Of a DNA stretch of 64,000 nucleotides, positions 34,855 to 44,251 are shown in pieces (the first letter of the stretch is position 1; the number at the start of each line of letters is the position of its first letter). The DNA comes from Verrucomicrobiales bacterium (GTDB taxonomy: Bacteria > Verrucomicrobiota > Verrucomicrobiia > Verrucomicrobiales > SLCJ01): positions 19,457 through 83,456 of the forward strand of contig JAGXGH010000047.1 of assembly GCA_024636835.1 (NCBI GenBank), read 5' to 3'. The notes below the pieces were generated by a model. That model was given only the letters and a program-made list of their open reading frames with translations. It ran no database searches and was not told the DNA's origin. A program made the translations under genes and the position numbers.

Positions 34855-34922
34855 ATGTTTAGTTGCTTCATCGTGATCTACTTGTGCGCGGTGAATAGTT
34901 AAATATTAATCGAAAGCGGTAT
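34787..34922. repeat. Dispersed repeat family (136-bp type), best copy C
   Basis: It starts ATACCAAATCTTGGTATGGA and ends ATTAATCGAAAGCGGTAT, with short inverted ends ATACC/GGTAT. The core GTAAAACCGCTGCGCGGCAC is foldable, and AAGTAGATGTTTAGTTGCTT and GTGATCTACTTGTGCGCGG flank a second pairing (AAGTAGAT against ATCTACTT). No open frame of its own is evident. It overlaps the 3' end of the kinase gene. Confidence 0.88.
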
Positions 34923-34937
34923 GTGGTTCTTGCGGAG

Positions 34938-34959
34938 CCTGTCGCTAATTAGCGATAGG
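34938..34959. terminator. Palindrome between convergent genes, possible terminator
   Basis: CTGTCGCTAATTAGCGATAG is a near-perfect palindrome located between the kinase gene and the convergent recJ, 7 bases from the recJ stop. There is no T-tract, so a terminator role is only suggested by position. Confidence 0.4.
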
Positions 34960-34965
34960 TGGACT

Positions 34966-36696
34966 CTAGGCTTCTGTTGAGGGCTTCAGCGCACGGACGA
35001 GCATCTGCACTGACTGATGCCCGCGCCATTCGTTTCGCTGCAAGTTGAACACTAGATCCCACTCTCCTGTGGGAAGTTCCGGCATCTTCTCGACACCGGA
35101 AAACCAGATGGCATCGACGGCGGGGCCGCCGCTTTGGTCGGTGATGCGAAACTTCCAATGTTTCTCTTTGAGTGCCCGGGGTTCGCCGATACAGCTGGCC
35201 TCACGAAGGCAGAAGAGTGGTTCGGGATTGCCCATGCCGTAGGGGGCGACGTGTTCGAGATCGTCAAGCAATGCCAGCGACAATTGATCACCGGTGAGTT
35301 CAATATCGGGTGTGATGGACGGGTGAAATAGTGCATCGTCAGCGGTCGAAACCGATGCGTTCAGCGCGTCACGGAAGGCATCTACATTATCTTTCTCGAT
35401 GGAAATACCAGCCGCGGCCGCGTGGCCACCACCTTTGATCAGGTGCACCATTGCCTTTTCAATATGAGCGACGAGATCGATGCCGGAAATTGAACGTCCT
35501 GACCCTTTGCCGATCCCAGTATCATCGAACCCGATGATGAATGTGGGTCGGTGGTAGGAGCGCATAATGCGCGAGGCGACAATGCCCACGACGCCTGGGT
35601 GCCAGCGCTCATCGGCGAGCACAATGGTCTTTGGAAGGGTGGTAGGGTGGTTCTCCCGTAGTTGTGCAAGCGCTTGGTCGAGCACGTCCTTCTCAAGCGC
35701 TTGGCGGTCGCGGTTTCGGGTGTCGAGCAGGGATGCGATGGATTGTGCCGCCGTCGAGTCGTCAGCGGTGAGCAGGTTCAAGGCGTCCATCGCCGTGTCG
35801 AGTCGTCCGGCGGCATTCAACCTTGGTCCGATGCGAAATCCGATGTCACTGGATACCGGCGCGCTCTTTACCCCGGCCACCGCCAACAGTGCCTTCAGTC
35901 CAAGATTCTTGGTTGAGGTAAGTTGCCTCAGCCCGGCCTTAACAAGAATCCGATTATCACCCTTGAGCGGGACGAGGTCGGCGACAGTGCCGGTGGCAGC
36001 GAGATCGAGCACACTGCGGATGTCGAATTTTTCGCGGAACTGGGGAGCTGATTTGAGTAAGGCGTGGAGGAACTTAAAAGCCAAGCCAGCGGAGCACAGG
36101 TAATGTTGGTCTTCACCGAGCTGTGGATTGACGATCGCTACGGCGTCGGGTGTACCTTCGGCACCTGGTTGGTGGTGGTCGAGAACGAGAAGATCGATGG
36201 CTTTTTCGGCGAGAATTTTCCCTTCGGCGACTGATGAGGTGCCGCAGTCAACGGCCATCACCAGGTCTGGCTGGCATTCTTCGAGTAGCCGGACGATCCC
36301 GTCAGCAGAAAGCCCGTAGCCTTCATCCATGCGGTGTGGGAGAAAGCAGTGAACACGTCCGCCGATGGCCTCGATGCCGCGTTTTAAAATCGTCAGCGAG
36401 GTCACGCCGTCGACATCGTAATCGCCGTAAAGAGCAATCAGTTCGTTGTTGTTAATCGCGGTTACCACCCGTTCTACCGCGGCAGCCATGTTGGGCAGTG
36501 CGAGTGGGTCGGTGAGGTTCGCTAGTTTAGGTTTGAGGAAATCATCGGCGTCCGCAGCGTCGATGCCGCGTAGGTAAAGCAGCGCATCAACCACAGGATT
36601 CCCCGAAATCCGAGGTGCCCCGCCCGACGATCCGGAGACCTTGGCAGGTTTCCAAACGGTTGAGGGCAGGAGGTGGCAGGGAGAATTGCTAGGCAT
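34966..36696 (-). CDS. recJ: Single-stranded-DNA-specific exonuclease RecJ
   Basis: RecJ degrades single-stranded DNA 5' to 3' in recombination and mismatch repair. The 576-residue protein has the DHH phosphoesterase motifs: LIALYGDYDVDGVTSLTILK near residue 90, VMAVDCGTSS, LLVLDHHQPG with the DHH, and VAIVNPQLGEDQHYLCSAGL. The DHHA1 part has GSGRSISGIDLV and IKGGGHAAAAGISIEK, and an OB-like C-terminal region follows. Length and domain order are normal. The start at 36696 gives a short N-terminal lead before KPAKVSGSSGG. It is convergent with the kinase gene. Confidence 0.96.
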   Translation of the reverse strand: MPSNSPCHLLPSTVWKPAKVSGSSGGAPRISGNPVVDALLYLRGIDAADADDFLKPKLANLTDPLALPNMAAAVERVVTAINNNELIALYGDYDVDGVTSLTILKRGIEAIGGRVHCFLPHRMDEGYGLSADGIVRLLEECQPDLVMAVDCGTSSVAEGKILAEKAIDLLVLDHHQPGAEGTPDAVAIVNPQLGEDQHYLCSAGLAFKFLHALLKSAPQFREKFDIRSVLDLAATGTVADLVPLKGDNRILVKAGLRQLTSTKNLGLKALLAVAGVKSAPVSSDIGFRIGPRLNAAGRLDTAMDALNLLTADDSTAAQSIASLLDTRNRDRQALEKDVLDQALAQLRENHPTTLPKTIVLADERWHPGVVGIVASRIMRSYHRPTFIIGFDDTGIGKGSGRSISGIDLVAHIEKAMVHLIKGGGHAAAAGISIEKDNVDAFRDALNASVSTADDALFHPSITPDIELTGDQLSLALLDDLEHVAPYGMGNPEPLFCLREASCIGEPRALKEKHWKFRITDQSGGPAVDAIWFSGVEKMPELPTGEWDLVFNLQRNEWRGHQSVQMLVRALKPSTEA

Positions 36697-36933
36697 CGAA
36701 TTGAACAGTGAAGGCGCACCGTCACGTTAGACATTCTCAGCAAGGAGGCAAGGTCGCAGGTTGTGCTGAGTGCCACGTAGCGGTTATTGGATGGTCATCA
36801 GCACAGAATCCCATCAAGGAGCGCGGACGTCCCGTCCGTGGAGAGTGGGGGCGATGCGGAAAACTGATGGATGAAGCCATTCTACATGGTAGGTCGATTC
36901 GTTTTCTATGTTTGCCTCAGCATGCTCCTGGTT

Positions 36934-38817
36934 TTAACGAATTGGGATCTTACTCAGACCGGCGTTCACCCGCACCTGGTCCAAGTCCTGCAATGTGTAG
37001 AGCTTTACATTGTCGCGGTCATTGGTGCTATTGCGCGTTTTCCGCGCGAAGTCGTCGAGTGCTTTCCGAGTTTCAGGCAAGTCCAGACTGGCGAGATATT
37101 GAACGACCTCCATGGAGATATATTCGTCATCACCAAGTTTTTTGATCGCGGTGTCTTTCCACGACGGGTCGGACTTTTGCAGGAATAGTTTCACGACCAA
37201 CGAGTCGTCGCCTCTCGATGTCACGGGGTGGCTTACGAATGCACTTTGGCTGTCTTCGGTGCCAGCCGCGTATGCGCAGGCAGCTTTCCAGAAAGTGCTC
37301 TTCCACGGCCCTTTCAATTCCCCGCGAATCGCGGCACGGCCTTCCTCCGTCTCTGCAATTGCCGGCAAGAAATACATCACTGGGTAATCGAACGAATCAG
37401 ATTCATCACCGAGCTTGTGAAGGATGCGGACATAGACCTGCGCGATAACGGTTCGCTCTTCGGTGGAAACCAATTCCCATAGCTCGTAGAGGGCGCGGCT
37501 GATCTCATTCATAGTGGGTGGTGTGAGGGGCTTTTTTGACGCACCGTCATCGCCTATGCCGGACATGGGAAGTCCGGGAGAGAATGGCGTGTTCGGGATC
37601 GGTATGCTTGGAATGCCGCCATTCGCTGCGCACTTTTGCACCCCGGGAAGAAAGACCTCCATAAGCCAGGTGCTGTGTTTATCGTTATCAGGTGTTACCT
37701 CACGTTTCAGAATATTTCGAACACGCGTATGATTCGGGTGCTTGGATAGCGCCGGGGGCAGTTTTCCTTGGTCGAGTAAGGTAGAGATTTCATCAAACCA
37801 TTCGCGCCAACGATGGTCGACAGCGCCCAGCGACGAGATGCTGGTACTGGAGGTTTCGAGGAATGCGAGTAAGCGTTCGGGTTTCCGGTCGAGTAATTTC
37901 CAGAGCGCATCGGAGAAAGGTTTCTTCCCTGAGGATGCCTGCTGGGCCAGGATGTCTAGGGCTGCATAGTGGCGTGACCATTTAGGGTTTCGGGTGATAT
38001 TCACGCTCTGCCACGGATCTGGCATATCTGGCAGGATCGCAGAGATGAGCAAATTGGGGTCCTTTGCCTCATCTCCAACCCGGAGACTTTGTTCGGTCGC
38101 CCATGCGAGTATCCATGAGGTCTCTTCATCCGGCTTGAGCGCGCGCTCCGAATGGATCACGTTTTGAAACAAGCTGAGCGCTTCGTCATCCCGCCCTGCC
38201 TGCCGTGTTAGCTCGGCTTGAAGGTAGGCGTAGACCCGCTTATCCAGAGGTTTCGCCCATTCAGCCGTCTGTGCTTCTTTGAGTGCAGTGATGGCTTGCT
38301 CCCGGTAGTGTGCGGTGAGGCGCGTTTCAAGTTCCGTGGCCTTGTGGTGCTCGTCGGTGTAGCAACCCTTATAGTGAAACCATAGGATGCGATCAAACTT
38401 TTCGCGAGGTTCCAGCGAGCGCAATTCGTCACAAGAGCGAGCCCAGATGAGTGGGAACCACCTGCTTTTGCGGAATTCAGCCTCATGCCCCTCGATGATT
38501 TCCTTCTCTTGATCTGTTAGATGGAGGGTGGGTTGTTTTAGGAATTCTGCGAGCTTGGCTTTCTCATCAGGCTTCATGGATTTCCATGTTCCAGACCATC
38601 CCGCGAATAGGTCGTTAGGGCAGACTTCGACATTGGAAAAAGAATGGCGCGGGCTATCGGATAGATCCCGCGCGGGTTCTCCGAAGCTAGAATAACTCAT
38701 CAGAGCGATCGTGACCGACTTTTCTCCACACACCGGACATTCATGGAGAACGGGTCTGACCGAAGTGGCCTGAGCGACTGCAACCAGAGCTAAAAGGAAA
38801 AACAAACTTTGTAACAT
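36934..38817 (-). CDS. Large secreted hypothetical protein with N-terminal zinc-ribbon-like motif
   Basis: The 627-residue protein starts with a signal peptide (MLQSLFFLLALVAVAQATSV). HECPVCGEK near residue 25 and VEVCPNDLFAGW near residue 63 resemble the Cys pairs of DUF2225-like proteins, which bind zinc. The next 500 residues are mostly helical with TPR-like stretches (for example AKPLDKRVYAYLQAELTRQAG and GRDDEALSLFQNVIHSER) and a Pro/Gly-rich insert at about residues 405-435. I do not recognise a family for the whole. It stands alone between recJ and the divergent 39-kb operon; the 175-base gap upstream probably carries both promoters. Confidence 0.6.
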   Translation of the reverse strand: MLQSLFFLLALVAVAQATSVRPVLHECPVCGEKSVTIALMSYSSFGEPARDLSDSPRHSFSNVEVCPNDLFAGWSGTWKSMKPDEKAKLAEFLKQPTLHLTDQEKEIIEGHEAEFRKSRWFPLIWARSCDELRSLEPREKFDRILWFHYKGCYTDEHHKATELETRLTAHYREQAITALKEAQTAEWAKPLDKRVYAYLQAELTRQAGRDDEALSLFQNVIHSERALKPDEETSWILAWATEQSLRVGDEAKDPNLLISAILPDMPDPWQSVNITRNPKWSRHYAALDILAQQASSGKKPFSDALWKLLDRKPERLLAFLETSSTSISSLGAVDHRWREWFDEISTLLDQGKLPPALSKHPNHTRVRNILKREVTPDNDKHSTWLMEVFLPGVQKCAANGGIPSIPIPNTPFSPGLPMSGIGDDGASKKPLTPPTMNEISRALYELWELVSTEERTVIAQVYVRILHKLGDESDSFDYPVMYFLPAIAETEEGRAAIRGELKGPWKSTFWKAACAYAAGTEDSQSAFVSHPVTSRGDDSLVVKLFLQKSDPSWKDTAIKKLGDDEYISMEVVQYLASLDLPETRKALDDFARKTRNSTNDRDNVKLYTLQDLDQVRVNAGLSKIPIR

Positions 38818-38992
38818 GATAACATTTCGTAAAGAACGACAGACTTGATCAAGCTGAATCTTGATCTTGTATTCCGAGAGACGATTCAGTGAGCGATGCC
38901 TTCTTGGTATAGGGAGTCATTGATCCGATCAATATTAGAAGTGATGGATTTTATGAGCGGAAAATGGAGTGGCGTGGTAATCAGGAGCTGTG

Positions 38993-41713
38993 ATGGAAAT
39001 ACGCTCTGCTAATTTAAAAGAACCGCTGAAGGTTCAGCTGCCGAAGGGACTGGATGTGCGCATCCTTCTCGCGGGGCTTTTGGCGGGATATTTGTTGGCG
39101 GGGATAGGTTGGTTGGGGTTCGCGCGGACGCCTTGGCAGGTGATGCTCACGGTGGGCACGGCGGTGGCGGCGGATTGGATGGCGAATGGCTTGCTGAGAA
39201 AACGTGGATGGGCGTTTCCGTGGAGCGGATTGATCACAGGGCTGGGATTGTCGCTGTTGTTGAACTTTGGCTCACATCCTTGGTTACCGATATGGCCGGC
39301 TGTGTTGGCGATCGCGTCGAAGTATATTCTGACGGTACGCGGCAAGCACATCTATAATCCCGGGTTGTTCGGGTTGATTGCTGGGATGGTGTTGACGGGT
39401 GGGAGCCTTTCCCCGGCTCCAGCTTATCAGTGGGGCGGTTCTGGAATGATGGTCTTTCCGCTGCTCGGGCTGGCGGTGATTTTGATCGCTCCGAAGATCA
39501 AGCGTACTCCACTCTTGCTGGCGTTCCTCGGTTTCTACGGCCTGCAACTGACTCTTCGCGCATGGGTCATGCGCCACCATCTTCCACCGGAAATGTTGGT
39601 GATGGGAACGCTCGCATCACCGCCGTTTTTCCTCTTCACGTTCTATATGCTCACCGATCCGGCGACGTCGCCCGACTCGGCGAAGGGTCAGGTGGCCTTG
39701 GCTTTTGTGGTGACGCTTGTCGATCTCTTGCTGCATTTCAAGCAGAGCTACTCGACGCTCTTTCCCGCACTCTTTCTCGTGCAGACGGCTGTGTTTTTCT
39801 GGAAGGGTGTGCGATCTCATTTCAGTGGAGATGCTCCGGCGTGGAAGTTGCGTATACAGGCGGCTATTCCTCGCACAGGCTTGGCATGTGTGATGTTGGT
39901 GCCGGTGATGTTTCTGACGCAGAATGACCGCGCTGATGGTGAGGCTGAGTTTAAATTAGAGCGAGTGGAACATGCTTTTCCCGGAGAGCTGGGAACCGTG
40001 CTGGAGGATGTGGACCCGCGTATTGCTCACGTGGCGAAGTGGGTGCTTTCGGTTGGTGATGCAGTGGCCGTGGGAGATGTGAACGGCGATGGTCTACAGG
40101 ATGTGTTTCTGACTTACCCACTGAAGCGCGCGGAAGACAGAGCAGCACTTTTCATGAACCGTGGTGACATGAACTTCGAGCGCGTCGCGCTGCCGGAAGT
40201 GAGCGCTGCGGTGGCGGATCCGAAGGTATCCGGTCTGGCATCCTGTCCGGTTTTCGCGGACTATGATAACGACGGCGACCAGGATCTTTTCCTTGGCATG
40301 GGGTTCGGACCATCGCGACTTTTTCAGAACCAACTGATGGAATCCGGTGAGCTGGCGTTTGTGGATGTGACGGAGGCGGCGGGAATCTTGGGACACACGA
40401 CATGTGTGACGGCGGTGTTTTTTGATAGCGATCTGGATGGCGATCTGGACTTGCTGGTGGGCAACGCCATGAACCCATTGTTGGATAAATATGAGGACAA
40501 GGTTTTACTCAATCCCTTCGACCTTCCACAGCCGGAATATGATGGTGACCGGCGCATGTTTCACTTCATGCACCAGAGTTGGCACAAGGCAGAGAACGGG
40601 GGTGAAAACGTCTTCTATCGAAACGCGGGTGATGGCACTTTCGTGCGTGTGATGGGTAGCGAAATCGGCATGCCGGAAACCCATTGGACGCTGGCACTCG
40701 GCGTGGCGGATTTTAATCGCGATGGATTTCCCGATCTTTATGCGGCATCGGATTTCGGCCCGGACGATGTGTATCTGAACTTAGCAGGCAAAGGATTTCA
40801 ACGCTTCGCGGGTCAGTGGTTCGGAGATGTGGGCTGTGACACCTACAAAGGAATGAATGCGAGCGTGGCGGATTTTGATGCCGATGGTGGTCCGGACGTT
40901 TATGTATCCAATGTGCACGCACCGTTGCAGGCGGAGGGGAGTTTGTTATGGATGACTCGGATGAATGGTGGGCAGCTCAAGTTTACTAATGAAGTGGTCG
41001 CTCGTGGAGCAGTGAACGAGCATCGCTTCGGGTGGGGGGCGGCAGCGGGTGATATGGATTTGAATGGGTGGCCGGATTTGATTCAAGCAAATGGAATGGT
41101 CGACGACACGCCGGATAAGAAATTCGATGAACCGCGCGATTACTGGTATGTGAACGGTCGGCTAGCGAGAACGGGGCCTGAGGTTCACGCCTACGCGGAC
41201 CAATGGGCGGATATGCGCGGCTATTCGATTTGGGGTCGTCAACGCAACCGTGTGATGCTGAATCACGGCGGAAAGTTCAAGGACGCAGCCGTGACGGTGG
41301 GACTAGGTGAAAAGGGAAACGCCCGCGGCGTGGCGATGGTTGATTTAGACAACGACGGGGACTTGGATGTGGTGATCACTCATCAGTTCGCTGAAGCGAA
41401 TTGCCTGCGGAATGATTTAATCAACGATGGAGCTACGGGTCCGAGCTGGATAGGCGTTTCCTTGCATGGCGATGGCCGTAAGGTATCGCGCGATGCCACT
41501 GGTGCGGAGGTCGTGTTGATGGACGGCGAGCGGCGCGTCACAGCCTGGGTGCAGAATGTCAGCGGGTTTTCTGCGCAGGGTGATCGACGATTGGTTTTCG
41601 CCCTAACAAACAGCCGCTCTCCGGTTACGCTGGAGGTGCTTTGGCCCGACGGTGTGCGCGAATCCTTTACTGATCTCGAGGCGGGACAATATCATATCCT
41701 GGAAAGAAAATGA
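38993..41713 (+). CDS. Fusion of an RnfD/NqrB-like membrane domain with a CRTAC1-type (FG-GAP, ASPIC/UnbV) domain
   Basis: The ATG at 38993 has a good AGGAG ribosome site 5 bases before it; the 906-residue product starts MEIRSANLKEPLK. Residues about 25-315 contain nine or so membrane helices with RnfD/NqrB features: NPGLFGLIAGMVLTGG, and FYMLTDPATSPDSAKGQ, equivalent to the TDPxTSP block of that family. The covalent-FMN SGAT motif of RnfD is not evident. Residues about 350-780 hold FG-GAP repeats with calcium loops (DVNGDGLQDVF, DYDNDGDQDLF, DSDLDGDLDLL, DLDNDGDLDVV). The end (WIGVSLHGDG and VTLEVLWPDGVRESF) is the ASPIC/UnbV domain. The propeller part should lie outside the cytoplasm. It heads a seven-gene operon and overlaps the desaturase start by ATGA. 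Confidence 0.88.
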   Translation: MEIRSANLKEPLKVQLPKGLDVRILLAGLLAGYLLAGIGWLGFARTPWQVMLTVGTAVAADWMANGLLRKRGWAFPWSGLITGLGLSLLLNFGSHPWLPIWPAVLAIASKYILTVRGKHIYNPGLFGLIAGMVLTGGSLSPAPAYQWGGSGMMVFPLLGLAVILIAPKIKRTPLLLAFLGFYGLQLTLRAWVMRHHLPPEMLVMGTLASPPFFLFTFYMLTDPATSPDSAKGQVALAFVVTLVDLLLHFKQSYSTLFPALFLVQTAVFFWKGVRSHFSGDAPAWKLRIQAAIPRTGLACVMLVPVMFLTQNDRADGEAEFKLERVEHAFPGELGTVLEDVDPRIAHVAKWVLSVGDAVAVGDVNGDGLQDVFLTYPLKRAEDRAALFMNRGDMNFERVALPEVSAAVADPKVSGLASCPVFADYDNDGDQDLFLGMGFGPSRLFQNQLMESGELAFVDVTEAAGILGHTTCVTAVFFDSDLDGDLDLLVGNAMNPLLDKYEDKVLLNPFDLPQPEYDGDRRMFHFMHQSWHKAENGGENVFYRNAGDGTFVRVMGSEIGMPETHWTLALGVADFNRDGFPDLYAASDFGPDDVYLNLAGKGFQRFAGQWFGDVGCDTYKGMNASVADFDADGGPDVYVSNVHAPLQAEGSLLWMTRMNGGQLKFTNEVVARGAVNEHRFGWGAAAGDMDLNGWPDLIQANGMVDDTPDKKFDEPRDYWYVNGRLARTGPEVHAYADQWADMRGYSIWGRQRNRVMLNHGGKFKDAAVTVGLGEKGNARGVAMVDLDNDGDLDVVITHQFAEANCLRNDLINDGATGPSWIGVSLHGDGRKVSRDATGAEVVLMDGERRVTAWVQNVSGFSAQGDRRLVFALTNSRSPVTLEVLWPDGVRESFTDLEAGQYHILERK

Positions 41714-42687
41714 GCAACACAAAACCATCAATGAACCTTGTCGACCTACGGAACTCCTTGGTGAACATGGATGACGCTCGTCTGCAAAAATGGACAAGCC
41801 TCGACGCGAGAAAGCGTTGGTTTGAACTGTTGTCTTTCGCTGCGATCTACCTATGCGGTGCGGCGCTGATGGTTTGGTCGCAGTCGTTTGTCGGATTCGC
41901 TGGAGGGCTTTGCGTTGTTGCCGGAATTGTGTTGATGGGCATCTCCTACAACTCGCTTGGATTGTTTCTTCACGAAGGTTTGCATGGTGCGCTGGCGAAG
42001 AGTCGCGGGACAAACCGCTGGGCATCGTTCGCCGTAGGTGCGCCGTTGTTGATCTCCGCTACAGCCTACCGACTGACGCATACCTTGCACCATCTTGAGC
42101 TCGGTCGGGTGCGGGATTTTGGAACCTATCGTCAGCACACGCGGAGCAACGCGGTGGTGTGGCTTTGTTACTACCTGCAACTTCTTGCGGGCTCGCTGAT
42201 CTACATTCTGTGTATTCCATTTCTCGCCTGGCGTCATGGTCGTCGGGGCGTGCGTCGGAGGATTATTCTGGAGTATGCGATTATCACAGCTGTGGCCGGC
42301 GCGGTGCTGACATTGGTGCCAGGTGGTGTGATTCTTCGCTACTGGTTCTTGCCGATTTTGGTGATGAATGTGTTGACCAATATCCGTGGGTTGGCATCTC
42401 ATGCGCTCGGTGATCAAAATGATGCCTTACTGGCGAGCCGGTCGCTGAGAACACATCGGATAATCGAGTGGTTGTTACTCTATGAGAACCTTCACCTTAT
42501 TCATCATCTGTTTCCAAAGGTGCCGAGTTATCACCTGCGCGAGGTGCACACCGCGGTTTGGGGGCAGCTACCACGGGCGTGCTGGAACAAATCCTACTCT
42601 GCCTTTCTTTGGGCGTTCTTTAAAGCATCGTTGCGTGGAGAATTGGCGCCATTAGGTGTGGTGGCACCGAGGGAGGTAGTAAAATGA
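41710..42687 (+). CDS. Fatty acid desaturase family protein
   Basis: The 325-residue integral membrane protein has the three histidine boxes of the family: HEGLH at residues 88-92, HTLHH at 124-128 and NLHLIHHLFP near residue 260. Four to six hydrophobic helices surround them. These boxes bind a di-iron centre that inserts double bonds or hydroxyl groups into acyl chains or hydroxylates other lipids. The spacing is closer to acyl-lipid desaturases and carotenoid hydroxylase/ketolase-like members than to acyl-CoA types, but the substrate is unknown. Start and stop overlap with both neighbours by 4 bases, which implies translational coupling. Confidence 0.9.
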   Translation: MSNTKPSMNLVDLRNSLVNMDDARLQKWTSLDARKRWFELLSFAAIYLCGAALMVWSQSFVGFAGGLCVVAGIVLMGISYNSLGLFLHEGLHGALAKSRGTNRWASFAVGAPLLISATAYRLTHTLHHLELGRVRDFGTYRQHTRSNAVVWLCYYLQLLAGSLIYILCIPFLAWRHGRRGVRRRIILEYAIITAVAGAVLTLVPGGVILRYWFLPILVMNVLTNIRGLASHALGDQNDALLASRSLRTHRIIEWLLLYENLHLIHHLFPKVPSYHLREVHTAVWGQLPRACWNKSYSAFLWAFFKASLRGELAPLGVVAPREVVK

Positions 42688-43679
42688 ATAATTACTGGTA
42701 TATCGCCTGCCGCTCAGGGCAGCTGAAAAGCAAACCACTGGCGCGAACCATCCTCGATGAGGCATTGGTCGTTTTTCGTTCGAGCGATGGCAACGCCGCA
42801 GCGCTCATCGACCGATGCGCGCACCGCAATATGGCGCTTTCACGCGGCAAAGTGGATGGCTGTGGCTTGCGTTGTTCCTATCATGGATGGCTGTGGGATG
42901 GCGATGGGAAATGCGTCGATATTCCGGCATCGTGTCAGGGGTGTGAGACCTACGCGAAGCTCAAAGTGCGTGCCTATCCGGTGATTGAGAAGCAGGGTTT
43001 TGTTTGGGTTTGGATGGGTGCTGGTGAAGCGAAAGGTGAGCCGATAGACTTCCCGAACTTCGATGAACCAGGATGGCATCATTGGGTGATGGAGCGCGAT
43101 TTTGAAGGAGCCGCATTTCATTGTGTGGAGAACTTTCTGGATGTCCCTCACACCGCGCACGTCCATCGCGGATTGTTCCGTGGCGATGAAAGCAAGGAGG
43201 TCGAGATTGAAGTCACCTCGGGTCAGGATTGGATCTCCGCGCAGTTTTTGAATGAAGAGCGGATGGAGAGTTTGATTGGTCGCTTAATGTTTCCGGATGA
43301 TGGGAAAATTATTCATACGGACCGCTTTCAACTGCCCTATGTGACTCGCGTCGACTACCGGATCACTGAGAAGCGGCAGTATATTGTGATGAGTCAGTGC
43401 ACGCCGGTCTCGGCCGAACGCACACGGGTTTACACCTATATGGCGTATCGATTCGAGCCGCTCGGGCGCTTGGTGCGCTGGGTGTTTGAACCGCTGTCAC
43501 ACGTGATCTTGAACCAGGATGTGACGATTATTCGCGAGCAAACCCGCGACATAGCGCGCACGGGTGAAGCGCGGTTTGTATATTGGGAGACGGACGCCAT
43601 CGCCAAGGGAATCCGCGATCTCTTGGATGGGAAGTCGCTTGCGGACAGGCCACCTGAACGGAGGAAGATCAAGGCGTGA
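42684..43679 (+). CDS. Rieske non-heme iron oxygenase
   Basis: The 331-residue protein has a Rieske [2Fe-2S] domain with ligands in CAH (45-47) and CSYH (64-67), in DRCAHRNMALSRGKVDGCGL and then RCSYHGW. The C-terminal half has the mononuclear iron motif ENFLDVPHTAHVH (near residue 155), where Asp, His and His fit the D-x2-H-x4-H pattern. Such oxygenases hydroxylate, demethylate or desaturate substrates with electrons from a reductase. No reductase gene is next to it; the RnfD-like protein at the head of the operon is one speculative donor. The length and order recall pheophorbide a oxygenase/vanillate demethylase-like enzymes acting on hydrophobic substrates. It overlaps both neighbours. Confidence 0.92.
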   Translation: MNNYWYIACRSGQLKSKPLARTILDEALVVFRSSDGNAAALIDRCAHRNMALSRGKVDGCGLRCSYHGWLWDGDGKCVDIPASCQGCETYAKLKVRAYPVIEKQGFVWVWMGAGEAKGEPIDFPNFDEPGWHHWVMERDFEGAAFHCVENFLDVPHTAHVHRGLFRGDESKEVEIEVTSGQDWISAQFLNEERMESLIGRLMFPDDGKIIHTDRFQLPYVTRVDYRITEKRQYIVMSQCTPVSAERTRVYTYMAYRFEPLGRLVRWVFEPLSHVILNQDVTIIREQTRDIARTGEARFVYWETDAIAKGIRDLLDGKSLADRPPERRKIKA

Positions 43680-44251
43680 TGAGTATGGACGAATTGATCG
43701 ATTCCGCGCGTCTCTCACCGACGGCAGCGTGGAGGCTTCTGGCGCTTCACGGCTTGGCAGTCGTTGTATGGGTCGTGCAGAAACGCCGCAATGCGGTGGG
43801 TGGGCCAATCTCCTTTCCGAAGGCGCTGTGGTTGGTATTTGCGGTTGTTCTGTGGTTTCTCGTGCCGGTTGCTCTATGGGAACACGATACTTTTTGGTCA
43901 CTGCTTTTCTTCTCGATGCTTGTTCGCGCTGTGGTGGAAATTCCACTCTGCACCGTCGGCAAATGGAAGACCAGCTACGGAATAGCGCACGATTTGATTC
44001 ATCTTGCTTTGGTGCTTGCTGGTCTGGCGATGGGTGTTCGTCCGCTACTCTGGCTGGTGTTGACTGGTGTTACTTTAATCGCGGAGATGTTCTTTGTGAG
44101 ATTGTTCAAAAAGGCCACTGCAGGACCGGAGAACGATGTGTTCTTCGTCCCTGCTGGGCGCGAGTATCGGAAAATAAATACGATCACTGTTGCCGTGTTG
44201 ATTCCGACTTTCGGATTGTTCTGTTGGATCACCGGGAGGTCGCTGGCATGA
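43679..44251 (+). CDS. Small polytopic membrane protein in the GH3 operon
   Basis: The product of about 190 residues has five to six hydrophobic segments (near residues 18-33, 48-64, 70-88, 103-135 and 165-185). A charged stretch, KWKTSYGIAHDLIHLAL, and another, FKKATAGPENDVFFV, lie between them. I do not recognise a family. The HDLIH segment in a membrane helix might bind a metal or quinone. I chose the ATG at 43679, which overlaps the previous stop as TGATG; a GTG at 43676 and an ATG at 43685 are alternatives. It appears only as part of the coupled operon, so it probably serves the same pathway. Confidence 0.65.
   Translation: MSMDELIDSARLSPTAAWRLLALHGLAVVVWVVQKRRNAVGGPISFPKALWLVFAVVLWFLVPVALWEHDTFWSLLFFSMLVRAVVEIPLCTVGKWKTSYGIAHDLIHLALVLAGLAMGVRPLLWLVLTGVTLIAEMFFVRLFKKATAGPENDVFFVPAGREYRKINTITVAVLIPTFGLFCWITGRSLA

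Noticed and set aside
43564..44247. N-terminal extension of the acyltransferase-like protein
   Set aside because: The upstream part overlaps two well-supported genes in another frame; the ATG at 44248 forms the usual ATGA overlap.
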